From Bradyrhizobium diazoefficiens (GTDB lineage Bacteria > Pseudomonadota > Alphaproteobacteria > Rhizobiales > Xanthobacteraceae), in assembly GCF_016616885.1 (NCBI RefSeq), contig NZ_CP067102.1, forward strand, positions 4,492,501 to 4,556,500: DNA of 64,000 nt, in the 5' to 3' direction. A program made the translations under genes and the position numbers. Shown one piece after another: positions 27,750 to 35,537 of this stretch; position 1 is the stretch's first letter; each line of letters opens with the position of its first letter. The notes below the pieces were generated by a model. That model saw nothing but the letters and a program-made list of their open reading frames with translations. It searched no databases and was not told the origin of the DNA.

Positions 27750-28934
27750 ATGGATTCCTCGCACCCCGCACAGCAGCATGCCGAAACCCGGCTGGTCACC
27801 TCCGGCCGCGACACCAAGGCGCAGAAGGGGTTCGTCAATCCGCCGGTGTTCCACGGCTCGACCGTGCTCTATCCGACCGCCGAGGACCTGCATGCCCATC
27901 GCGGCGAGTTCACCTATGGCCGCCACGGCACCCCGACCACCAGGGCGTTTCAGGACACGCTGATGGCGCTGGAGGGGCCGCAATGCGCCGGCGTCGGCAT
28001 CGTGCCGTCGGGCCTGTCGGCGATCTCGACCACCCTGCTCTCGGTCTTGAAGACCAGCGAGCACATCCTGGTCTGCGACAACGTCTATCGTCCCACGCGC
28101 AATTTCTGCAACGGCATGCTCGCCCGCCTTGGCATCGAGACCACCTATTTCGATCCGCTGATCGGCGCCGGCATCGAGAAGCTGTTCAAGCCCAACACCC
28201 GTGCGGTGCTGGTCGAGGCACCGGGCTCGCAATCATTCGAGATGCCCGACATCCGCGCCATCGCTCAAATTGCACATGCGCGCGACGCGCTCGTCATCGA
28301 CGACAACACCTGGGCGACGCCGCTTTATCACCGCTCGCTCGAGCAGGGCGTCGACATCAGCATGCAGGCGGCCACCAAATATATCGGCGGCCATTCCGAC
28401 ATCATGTTCGGCACCATCTCGGCCAATGCCAAGACCTGGCCGCAGATATCGGAAGGCATCCGCCTGCTCGGCGTTTGTGCCGGCCCCGACGACGTCTTCC
28501 TCGCGCTGCGCGGCCTGCGCACGCTGTCGGTGCGGCTTGCACAGCATCATCGCTCCGGCCTCGACGTGGCACGCTGGCTCGCTGGCCGCCCCGAAGTCGC
28601 GCGTGTCCTGCATCCGGGGCTCGAGACCGATCCGGGCCACGCGATCTGGAAGCGCGACTTCGCCGGCGCCTCGGGCCTGTTCAGCATCGTGCTGAAGCCG
28701 GCGCCGCAGACCGCCGTCGACACCATGCTCAACACGCTCAAACTGTTCGGCATGGGTTTCTCCTGGGGCGGCTTCGAGAGCCTCGCAATTCCCTTCGATT
28801 GCAGCGACTATCGCACCGCGACGAAGTGGGCGCCGGGCGGCCCGACGCTGCGACTCCACATCGGGCTCGAGAACGTCGACGACCTCAAGGCCGATCTCGA
28901 TCGCGGCTTCGGTGCACTGAAGGCGGTCATGTAA
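27750..28934 (+). CDS. metC: cystathionine beta-lyase
   Basis: A 394-residue fold-type I PLP enzyme of the Cys/Met metabolism family. It cleaves cystathionine to homocysteine, ammonia and pyruvate. The PLP lysine lies in SMQAATKYIGGHSD, the cofactor-aspartate region is ALVIDDNTWATPLYH, and the N-terminal YGRHGTPTTRAFQ is the family tyrosine/arginine block. The GFSWGGFESLAIP motif near the C-terminus is that of beta-lyases rather than gamma-synthases. It is divergent from aapJ. Confidence 0.9.
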   Translation: MDSSHPAQQHAETRLVTSGRDTKAQKGFVNPPVFHGSTVLYPTAEDLHAHRGEFTYGRHGTPTTRAFQDTLMALEGPQCAGVGIVPSGLSAISTTLLSVLKTSEHILVCDNVYRPTRNFCNGMLARLGIETTYFDPLIGAGIEKLFKPNTRAVLVEAPGSQSFEMPDIRAIAQIAHARDALVIDDNTWATPLYHRSLEQGVDISMQAATKYIGGHSDIMFGTISANAKTWPQISEGIRLLGVCAGPDDVFLALRGLRTLSVRLAQHHRSGLDVARWLAGRPEVARVLHPGLETDPGHAIWKRDFAGASGLFSIVLKPAPQTAVDTMLNTLKLFGMGFSWGGFESLAIPFDCSDYRTATKWAPGGPTLRLHIGLENVDDLKADLDRGFGALKAVM

Positions 28935-28969
28935 GCCCCGGGGAATCGGGCATCGCGCCAAAGCAGGGG

Positions 28970-29554
28970 ATGCATCTCGTTTCGCTGAACGGCGCCACGA
29001 AAGCTTCACGGGTTTTCGATAGGAACGCGCGAGAGCAACCGTTCGAGCTGATTCCCGTGCCGCCCCTCTCACCTTCAGTAACGAAGTTTCGACACGCTAC
29101 CGTCTGCCTGACGGTTGCGGCGGCGCTGCTTGAAACAACCTATCTAGCGGTGCTCGAGTGGAGGCAGTACGCGATCTGCCAGGAGGTTCGCAGTGTCGCG
29201 CTCGCGGCAGAATCTCTTTTTTATGTTCTGCCGTGGATTGTGATGGTCATTTGTCAATGTGCGACACTGCGCTGGCCGAGATTTGGAATCGTCTTTTACG
29301 CCTCGTTCTTCTTGTCTGCGGCTATTGTTTTGATGGAAACTGATGAGTTGGTGGTAAGTTGGATTCAGGGCAGAGGACTCTGGATGCCGCAGCTGCTCTT
29401 TTGCGATCGGTGGAATTGGTTTGATTTTACGCTTGGTATTGCGCTTTTGACCGGTTTCATCACGGGGCCGTTCGCTGGCATCGTCGCCCTTGCCACAATT
29501 GCCGGGATTTCCTTGAGATACTTGAGGATCGTGATTGGCCAAGAAACGCGCTAG
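28970..29554 (+). CDS. multi-pass membrane protein of unknown function, 194 aa
   Basis: The frame starts at ATG 28970, 35 bp after metC, and ends 10 bp before the convergent LpxB-N-like gene. Four hydrophobic segments are visible: around residues 40-60 (VCLTVAAALLETTYLAVL), 76-95 (SLFYVLPWIVMVI), 103-122 (IVFYASFFLSAAIVLM) and 150-180 (FDFTLGIALLTGFITG). Base composition is lower in GC than its neighbours, with more A/T third positions. This hints at a different history. No family was recognised and the ribosome-binding site is poor. Confidence 0.65.
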   Translation: MHLVSLNGATKASRVFDRNAREQPFELIPVPPLSPSVTKFRHATVCLTVAAALLETTYLAVLEWRQYAICQEVRSVALAAESLFYVLPWIVMVICQCATLRWPRFGIVFYASFFLSAAIVLMETDELVVSWIQGRGLWMPQLLFCDRWNWFDFTLGIALLTGFITGPFAGIVALATIAGISLRYLRIVIGQETR

Positions 29555-29564
29555 CCAGTCCGCC

Positions 29565-29903
29565 TCAGCGGTCCAGCGTCTTCGACGTCCGGCCGCGGTT
29601 CTTGATGATCAGCATGATGTTGCGGATATAGATGATCGTCGCCAGCGCCTGCCCGAGGATGATCACGGGTTCGCGCTTGACGACGCCATAGACCAGCGTC
29701 ATCAGTCCACCGCCCATCGAGCAGAACCAGAATGCCATCGGCACTACGCTGTTGCCGGCGCGCTCGCTCGCGATCCACTGCACCAGGAAGCGCGCGGTGA
29801 AGAACAGCTGCGCGACCAGGCCGAAGGCGAGCCAGAAATCGAACTTGGCGACGAACACGTCGTAGAAATAGTTATGCAACGCCTGACCAAATTGAATGAT
29901 CAT
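29565..29903 (-). CDS. lipid-A-disaccharide synthase N-terminal-domain-like membrane protein
   Basis: A 112-residue protein of the LABN (lipid A biosynthesis N-terminal) family: small membrane proteins resembling the N-terminus of some LpxB enzymes. Three hydrophobic segments include FWLAFGLVAQLFFTARFLVQW, split as FWLAFGLVAQLFF and ARFLVQWIASE, and the conserved VPMAFWFCSMGGGLMTLVY. The start ATG at 29903 overlaps the stop of the GT2 gene by four bases. In related operons these proteins accompany lipid-linked sugar transfer. The exact role is unknown. Confidence 0.82.
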   Translation of the reverse strand: MIIQFGQALHNYFYDVFVAKFDFWLAFGLVAQLFFTARFLVQWIASERAGNSVVPMAFWFCSMGGGLMTLVYGVVKREPVIILGQALATIIYIRNIMLIIKNRGRTSKTLDR

Positions 29904-30634
29904 GCCTTTACCTCGGTCACGTCTGGGGTGGGCTTCTTGCGGCGGATCAGCCACCACACGCCGGCGAGATCCATGATCCCGATCCACAGCCTGTCGAAGA
30001 AGCCGTAATTGGACACGCCGGAATGGCGCGGCCGGTCGATCACGTCGACATAGGCAATGTCAAAACCTTCGCGGCGAACCAGCGCCGGCAGGAAACGATG
30101 CAGCCCGTCGAAATAGGGCATCGTCAGGAAGACCTCGCGCCGGAACGCCTTCAGCCCGCAGCCGGTGTCGCGCGTGCCGTCCTGCAGGATCGCGTTGCGG
30201 ACCTTGTTGGCCACCCGCGACTGGAATTTCTTGAAGCCGGTGTCCTTGCGCCCGACGCGCTGTCCCGCGGCCAACCCGACATTGGCGCCCTTCTCGACCG
30301 CCGCGATCAGGTCCGGGAGGAAGGCGGGATTGTTCTGGCCATCGCCATCGAGCGTCGCCACGATCACGCCGCGGGCCGCGCGCACGCCACTGCGCACCGC
30401 TGCCGACTGGCCGCCTGATTTGGCATGACGCAGCTGCCGCAGATTGTCCCGCTGCGCCATGACCGCCGCGAGCCGCTCGCCGGTCGCATCGGTCGAGCCG
30501 TCGTTGACATAGATGATCTCATAGGCCCAGCGCTCACCGAGCGCGGCCGTGATCTCCTCGATCAAAGGCGCAATGTTGTCGGCTTCGTTGCGCACGGGGA
30601 CGATGATGGAAACCGAGGGCTGGGACGACGACAA
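29900..30634 (-). CDS. family 2 glycosyltransferase (ArnC/RgtE/dolichol-P-mannose synthase type)
   Basis: About 244 residues, GT-A fold, starting near SQPSVSIIVPVRNEADNIA. Nucleotide-sugar motifs are IIYVNDGSTDAT and TLDGDGQNNP (DxD-like); HAKSGGQSAAVRSG and RDTGCGLKAFRREVF match undecaprenyl-phosphate glycosyltransferases. The C-terminus has a short hydrophobic stretch. It would make a polyprenyl-phosphate sugar for the ArnT-like enzyme encoded two genes upstream. The start is uncertain: no ATG or GTG is nearby. A TTG at 30634 is the formal start, and a GGAGG lies about 8 bases before an in-frame ATT slightly upstream. Confidence 0.85.
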   Translation of the reverse strand: MSSSQPSVSIIVPVRNEADNIAPLIEEITAALGERWAYEIIYVNDGSTDATGERLAAVMAQRDNLRQLRHAKSGGQSAAVRSGVRAARGVIVATLDGDGQNNPAFLPDLIAAVEKGANVGLAAGQRVGRKDTGFKKFQSRVANKVRNAILQDGTRDTGCGLKAFRREVFLTMPYFDGLHRFLPALVRREGFDIAYVDVIDRPRHSGVSNYGFFDRLWIGIMDLAGVWWLIRRKKPTPDVTEVKA

Positions 30635-30699
30635 ATCGAAGCTCGTGGTTGGAATTGGCCCGCCTCCGGGGAACCGGTGCCCCCGGGAAGCAGCCGCTT

Positions 30700-31545
30700 T
30701 TATGGGGCAGATGCCCCGCGGGCAACCCTTTTGAGGCGCCCGGGAAGCGGTCCTGGAAGCGGCACGATGGTGCCGTCGGCCCGGATGGCAAAAGCGAGCC
30801 GGCGCGCCGCAAACCAGTAGCGGACCGCCATGGCGCCGACCATGCCGATCAGAGCGCCGGCCGTGACGTCACTCGGGTGATGCGCCAGCAGCACCAGGCG
30901 CGTCAGCACGATCACGATTGCGTAAGTGAACATGAACACGCGCAGGCGCGGCCAGAGTGCCGAGACTGCAAATGCCAGTGCAAACGCCGCCACCGCATGC
31001 CCCGACGGCAGGCTGGCATAAGCCCCCGTACCATCGAACGGAATGAAGTTGAACGGGTCGGCCTTGCCGCCGACGAAGGGACGCCCGCGGCCAATGAGAT
31101 ATTTCAGGATATCGGCGACGAACGCCGACAGCGCAACAGACAGAAACAGATATTGCAGCCTTGTGCCGAAGCCGAGCAGCAGCGCGCGCCGTGTGCCGTG
31201 CATTCTAGCAGCAACGAGCGCCACGACAATCAACGCGACGCCCAGCACCGAGAGCAGATTCTCATCCTTGCCGAAATCGGTGAGGATACGGATCGGCCAG
31301 AGCGCCGGCGTGCCGCGCGCCGGCATCAGCTGGATCTCGGTCCCATCGAATGCGAGCATCAGAACAATAATCAGCGCGGCGCCCGCCGCGCTGAGCCACA
31401 GCGAGTGCCGCGCCAGTTTTCGCGCAGCTGCTGCGCGGCGCGAATGCGAGGGCGTGCGCACGAGCTGCGCCAGCGCGCTCCCCGCGACCGCGAGCAGCTG
31501 CACAGGATAGCTCGCACGCGGTGCGATGGTGGTCGTAGCAGGCAT
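30700..31545 (-). CDS. PAP2-superfamily membrane phosphatase
   Basis: A 281-residue integral membrane phosphatase. The three PAP2 catalytic motifs are complete: KYLIGRGRPF, SLPSGHAVAA and TRLVLLAHHPSDV. About six helices are visible. In this operon (ArnT-like, PAP2, GT2, LABN) it could recycle the polyprenyl carrier or dephosphorylate lipid A to prepare the sugar acceptor. That is inference from context. The ATG follows the upstream stop by one base (TAGGATG), indicating coupled translation. Confidence 0.88.
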   Translation of the reverse strand: MPATTTIAPRASYPVQLLAVAGSALAQLVRTPSHSRRAAAARKLARHSLWLSAAGAALIIVLMLAFDGTEIQLMPARGTPALWPIRILTDFGKDENLLSVLGVALIVVALVAARMHGTRRALLLGFGTRLQYLFLSVALSAFVADILKYLIGRGRPFVGGKADPFNFIPFDGTGAYASLPSGHAVAAFALAFAVSALWPRLRVFMFTYAIVIVLTRLVLLAHHPSDVTAGALIGMVGAMAVRYWFAARRLAFAIRADGTIVPLPGPLPGRLKRVARGASAP

Positions 31546-31546
31546 C

Positions 31547-33289
31547 CTATTCGGTGCCTTCGGAGCGGAAGATCGAGATCGAGATCGCGCGTCCTTGCGA
31601 GAAATTATAGCCGTCGATGCGCGCCCCGACCTTGTAGCGCAGCCCGATCGCCTCCGCGCGCTGCACGAAGCTGCGCTCCGAGCGCTGCTCGATCAGCGCA
31701 AACCGGCAGCTTCCCTGCCTGAGGAAATCGGCGGCTCCCGATCCGTCGGTCAGCAGCGTCTGGGTGCCCGTCAGGAAGACGAGGCTCGGCTCGTGATAGC
31801 CGGCGGACGCCGCTTTGGGCCCGACGCAGGTCACATTGCGCAACGCGCGCGCGACCTCGATGCTCGGAAACAGCGGCGTCAGGGACGGCAGCACGATGCC
31901 GTAGACCACGACGGCGAGCATCAGCGCCGCGACCAGCGCGTTGAGCACCGAGCGCTCGGCGCGGTTGTTGTCGTAGAGCCACCAGGCGAACAGTCCGAAG
32001 ATCAGCGAGGCCGCAATGAACGGCCAGGCCACGAAGGCCGGCTGCCGCGTCAGCATGACGGCGCCGACGACCGCGATGATCGAGCCGCCCGCGGGGATCG
32101 CGAACCACCAGGCCGAGCCGCGCGCCAGCCAGGAGCGCGACAACACGTTCCGCTCCAGCGCACCGGCGGTGAGGATCGCAATCGCCGGATAGAGCGGCAG
32201 CACGTAATGCGGCAGCTTGGTCAGCACTGCCTCGAACACGATCCAGGACGGGATCAGCCAGGCCAGCAGGAATTGCGCGCCGGGCTCGCGCCGCGCCCGC
32301 CACACCGCAGGCGCCGCCATCGCCGCAAGCGGCGCGCCCGGCCAGAAGGTGATCCAGAACAGCGCCAGGTACAGCCCGGGCGGCGCGCCATGGGATTCCT
32401 GCGCGCCGATCTTGCTCAGCATGTCGCCGCCGACGGAGTCGGCGAAGAAGGCATCGCCCGCGCGCCAGAAGATCGCGACAAACCAGGGCAGCACCAGCAC
32501 CAGCATCCACATCAGGCCCCAGACCGGGCGCAGCTTCCACAGCCAGGAGGAGTCGCGGTCCTGGATCGCGAGCGCAACGATGGTCAGGCCTGCGAACATC
32601 AGGATCAGCGGACCCTTGATCAGGATGCCGACGGCGAGCGCGGTCCAGAAGATCGCGGGCCAGCTCCAGGGCGGATGGGTTTCGTCCTCGGCGCGCTGCC
32701 AGGACAGATAGGCGCGTGCCATCGCCCCCATCGCGGCGACCACGCAGAACAGCAGCATGGCGTCGGTCTTGGCGAGCCGCGCCTCGACGCCGAGCAGCAC
32801 GGAGGAGCACATCAGAAGCCCGGCAAGCACCGCGGCGCGCCGCGTCACGAAGCCGAGCGCCGCCCAATAGGTCATGAGCACGGCGCCAATCGCCCCCAGC
32901 AGCGACGGCAGCCGGTAGACCCAGATCCGGAGTTCAGCCTTCGGCAGCTTCAGCGCAGTCGCGACTTCGACCGCCGCGGATTGCAACCAGTAGATGCCGA
33001 CCGGTTTCTTGTAGCGCACGTCCTCCTGGAAGCGGATGTCGACATAATCGCCGCTCTCGACCATCTGCTTTGTGGCCTGCGCAAAGCGCGCCTCGTCGCG
33101 ATCGACCGGCGGAATGGTGAAGAAGCCGGGCAGGAACAGCAGCAGCGCGCACAGCACCAGGAAGCCCACCGCGCGGGCATGGTTGGCGGTGACAAAGTCG
33201 AGCATCAGCACGAGCCGGCTGCCCGGATTCACGGGCGTTTTCGGCACGCGGGGCGCTCCAAAACGAGGAGTTGGATAGGTCTCGGCCAT
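31547..33289 (-). CDS. ArnT/PMT-like glycosyltransferase (family 39/83)
   Basis: A 580-residue polytopic enzyme with about 12 membrane helices and a soluble C-terminal domain. The catalytic first loop is VDRDEARFAQATKQMVESG followed by YKKPVGIYWLQ, the ArnT-type signature. It transfers a sugar from a polyprenyl-phosphate donor onto an envelope lipid or glycan, facing the periplasm. In rhizobia comparable enzymes put galacturonate or mannose on lipid A and LPS core. The substrate here is inferred only. It is first in the four-gene operon. Confidence 0.87.
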   Translation of the reverse strand: MAETYPTPRFGAPRVPKTPVNPGSRLVLMLDFVTANHARAVGFLVLCALLLFLPGFFTIPPVDRDEARFAQATKQMVESGDYVDIRFQEDVRYKKPVGIYWLQSAAVEVATALKLPKAELRIWVYRLPSLLGAIGAVLMTYWAALGFVTRRAAVLAGLLMCSSVLLGVEARLAKTDAMLLFCVVAAMGAMARAYLSWQRAEDETHPPWSWPAIFWTALAVGILIKGPLILMFAGLTIVALAIQDRDSSWLWKLRPVWGLMWMLVLVLPWFVAIFWRAGDAFFADSVGGDMLSKIGAQESHGAPPGLYLALFWITFWPGAPLAAMAAPAVWRARREPGAQFLLAWLIPSWIVFEAVLTKLPHYVLPLYPAIAILTAGALERNVLSRSWLARGSAWWFAIPAGGSIIAVVGAVMLTRQPAFVAWPFIAASLIFGLFAWWLYDNNRAERSVLNALVAALMLAVVVYGIVLPSLTPLFPSIEVARALRNVTCVGPKAASAGYHEPSLVFLTGTQTLLTDGSGAADFLRQGSCRFALIEQRSERSFVQRAEAIGLRYKVGARIDGYNFSQGRAISISIFRSEGTE

Positions 33290-33339
33290 TGGTTCCGCTT
33301 ACGCTGAAACCGCCATCGCCACAACCGCTTAAGGCAAGG

Positions 33340-35400
33340 TCATTGAATTCGAATGACAACTGTGTCCGCGGCGCCAGTGGCGTCGATCACGGTCAGCCGT
33401 GCAAAGCCCGGGCCGGGCGGATCGATCAGGCGCTGGCGCCGTCCGTCGATCTCGCCGAGCGCGGTACCATTGACCATGACAGTCATCGGCAACACCCCGC
33501 CGGCAACCTTCACGGGCATGGCGGCGCCGTCTGGCCCATTGGTGCGGTCGACATCGATCCGGGACCCGTTCAGCGGGAATTGAATGTGGAGCGCCTGCTC
33601 GCCGCCGGTCCGAACGAGTTCCCCGACGGGGCGGAACCGCTTCAGCGGCAACGGCAACTTCGCGTTGCTGGCGAGCGAGGCTCCCTTTGGCGGCTTCGGC
33701 AGCGGGGACAATGTCTTGCCGGTTCGCGCGAAAGCATCGAACAGGATGGGCGCCGCGGCGACCCGGCCGACCAGTCCGGGAACTGGCGCGCCATCGGGCC
33801 GCCCGACCCAGACGCCGATGGTCATGCGCCCGTCGAACCCGACCGACCAGGCGTCCCGATAGCCGTAGGAGGTGCCGGTCTTGAAGGCGATACGGTTATG
33901 GGCGGCGTTCTCCGGCGGTGGGGTTCCCAGCAGCACGTTGCCGACCTGCCAGGCCGCGACCTGATCCAGCAGCCGCAATGGCTCGCGATTGTCCTGGGCG
34001 GCCATGACCTCGCGCAGCGGCTTGGTGGTGCCGAGCCGCGCGACGCCCGCATAGAGCTGCGCGAGATCCTGCAGCGTCACGCCGACGCCGCCGAGGCCCA
34101 TGGCGAGCCCCGGAGTCTCGTCTTTGGGCAGAATGAGATTGCCGCCGGCCTGCCGCAGCCGCGAGGCCAGCCGGCTCGAGCCGACGCGGTCCAGCAGCAC
34201 GATCGCCGGCACGTTCAGCGACAATTGCAGCGCCTTCTTCACCGGCACCGTGCCCTGGAACGTCATGTCGAAATTCTCCGGCGCGTAGGAGCCGAAGCGC
34301 ACCGGGCGATCGTCGATCAGACTATCGGGATGAACAAAGCCGTCCTCGAAAGCCAGGCCATAGATGAACGGCTTCAGCGTCGAGCCCGGCGAGCGAATGG
34401 CGCGGGTCATGTCGACCTGCCCGGCCCGGCTCTCGTCGAAATAATCCGCCGAGCCGACGCGGGCGAGCACGTCGCCGCTGTCATTGTCGACCACGATGAT
34501 GCCGACCGAGATATTCGGCCCCAGAGCAATTGCGCGGTCGCGTGCCAACGGCTCCAGCACCTTCTGAAGATTGGCGTCCAGCGTCAGCTTGATGATCGGC
34601 GCGTCCTTGACTGTCGCAAGCGCGCTGTCGGAGGCATGCGGCGCCAGGATCGGCATCGGCTTGCGCAGCTTCGGCACGGGCACGGCCTTGGCCTGCTTGG
34701 CATCGTCGACGCTGACCACATGCTCCTCGACCATGCGATCGAGCACGCGATTGCGGGCGATTCGCGCGGCGTCCGGATAGCGGTCGAGACGGCGCGTCTC
34801 CGGCGATTGCGGCAGCGCGACCAGCAGCGCTGCTTCGGCCAGCGACAGCCGCTTCGGCTCCTTGCCGAGATATGCGACCGACGCGGCGCGGATGCCTTCG
34901 AGATTGCCGCCATAGGGCGCGAGCGCGAGGTAGAGATTGAGGATCTCGTCTTTGCTCAGCCTCCGCTCCAGCTCAATTGCGCGCACGATCTGGTGCAGCT
35001 TTGCGTAGAGCGAGCGCTGCCGCCGCGGCTCCATCAGGCGGGCAAGCTGCATCGAGATGGTCGAGCCGCCGGACACGATGTGGCCGCGCGTCGAGAGCTG
35101 CACCGCGGCACGGCCCAGCGCCAGCGGATCGATGCCGTCATGGGCGTAGAAGCGCTGGTCCTCACAGGCGAACAGCAGCTTGAGATAGGTCGGATCGACA
35201 TCGGCCTTGGCCTCGACCGGCAGCCGCCAGCGCCCGTCGGCCATGGCGTATGCGCGCAGCAGTTTTCCGTTGCGGTCGACGATTGTGGTAGAGACGCGCC
35301 GCGCTTCGTCGAGCGGCAGCGGACCGAGGGAATAGACCCAGCCGACGAAGCCGATGATGGCGAGGATGAACGCGAGCGCGGCGGCGGAGAGGATGCGCAT
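33340..35400 (-). CDS. pbpC: penicillin-binding protein 1C
   Basis: A 686-residue bifunctional peptidoglycan synthase anchored by one N-terminal helix (ALAFILAIIGFVGWVY). The GT51 transglycosylase motifs are CEDQRFYAHDGID and GGSTISMQLARLMEP. The transpeptidase has SPGSTLKPF (SxxK), LSLNVPA (SxN) and KTGTSYGYRDA (KTG). The BiPBP C-terminal beta domain (NGSRIDVDRTNG) is the mark of PBP1C. It lies downstream of alpha-2-macroglobulin, the usual partner, separated by a palindromic repeat. The start at 35400 was chosen because the longer frame reads through that repeat. Confidence 0.9.
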   Translation of the reverse strand: MRILSAAALAFILAIIGFVGWVYSLGPLPLDEARRVSTTIVDRNGKLLRAYAMADGRWRLPVEAKADVDPTYLKLLFACEDQRFYAHDGIDPLALGRAAVQLSTRGHIVSGGSTISMQLARLMEPRRQRSLYAKLHQIVRAIELERRLSKDEILNLYLALAPYGGNLEGIRAASVAYLGKEPKRLSLAEAALLVALPQSPETRRLDRYPDAARIARNRVLDRMVEEHVVSVDDAKQAKAVPVPKLRKPMPILAPHASDSALATVKDAPIIKLTLDANLQKVLEPLARDRAIALGPNISVGIIVVDNDSGDVLARVGSADYFDESRAGQVDMTRAIRSPGSTLKPFIYGLAFEDGFVHPDSLIDDRPVRFGSYAPENFDMTFQGTVPVKKALQLSLNVPAIVLLDRVGSSRLASRLRQAGGNLILPKDETPGLAMGLGGVGVTLQDLAQLYAGVARLGTTKPLREVMAAQDNREPLRLLDQVAAWQVGNVLLGTPPPENAAHNRIAFKTGTSYGYRDAWSVGFDGRMTIGVWVGRPDGAPVPGLVGRVAAAPILFDAFARTGKTLSPLPKPPKGASLASNAKLPLPLKRFRPVGELVRTGGEQALHIQFPLNGSRIDVDRTNGPDGAAMPVKVAGGVLPMTVMVNGTALGEIDGRRQRLIDPPGPGFARLTVIDATGAADTVVIRIQ

Positions 35401-35425
35401 GCTCGCGCGCCGTTCTCCACGGCAG

Positions 35426-35506
35426 TCGTTCCGGGACGGCTCGAAGAGCCGAACCCGGAATCTCGAGAGTCCGGGTCTGGTCCTTCGGACCATCCCGGAA
35501 TGACGA
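35426..35506. repeat. palindromic repeat between alpha-2-macroglobulin and pbpC
   Basis: TCGTTCCGGGA at one end pairs with TCCCGGAATGACGA at the other. Nested stems inside are GGCTCGAAGAGCC, CCGGAATCTCGAGAGTCCGG and GGTCCTTCGGACC. The unit is about 80 bp and typical of the dispersed REP/BIME-like elements of Bradyrhizobium intergenic regions. Inside an operon it could stabilise the upstream mRNA or attenuate pbpC. Confidence 0.7.
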
Positions 35507-35537
35507 GAGGCTTGGTTGGCCTCACTCATCTCACCAC

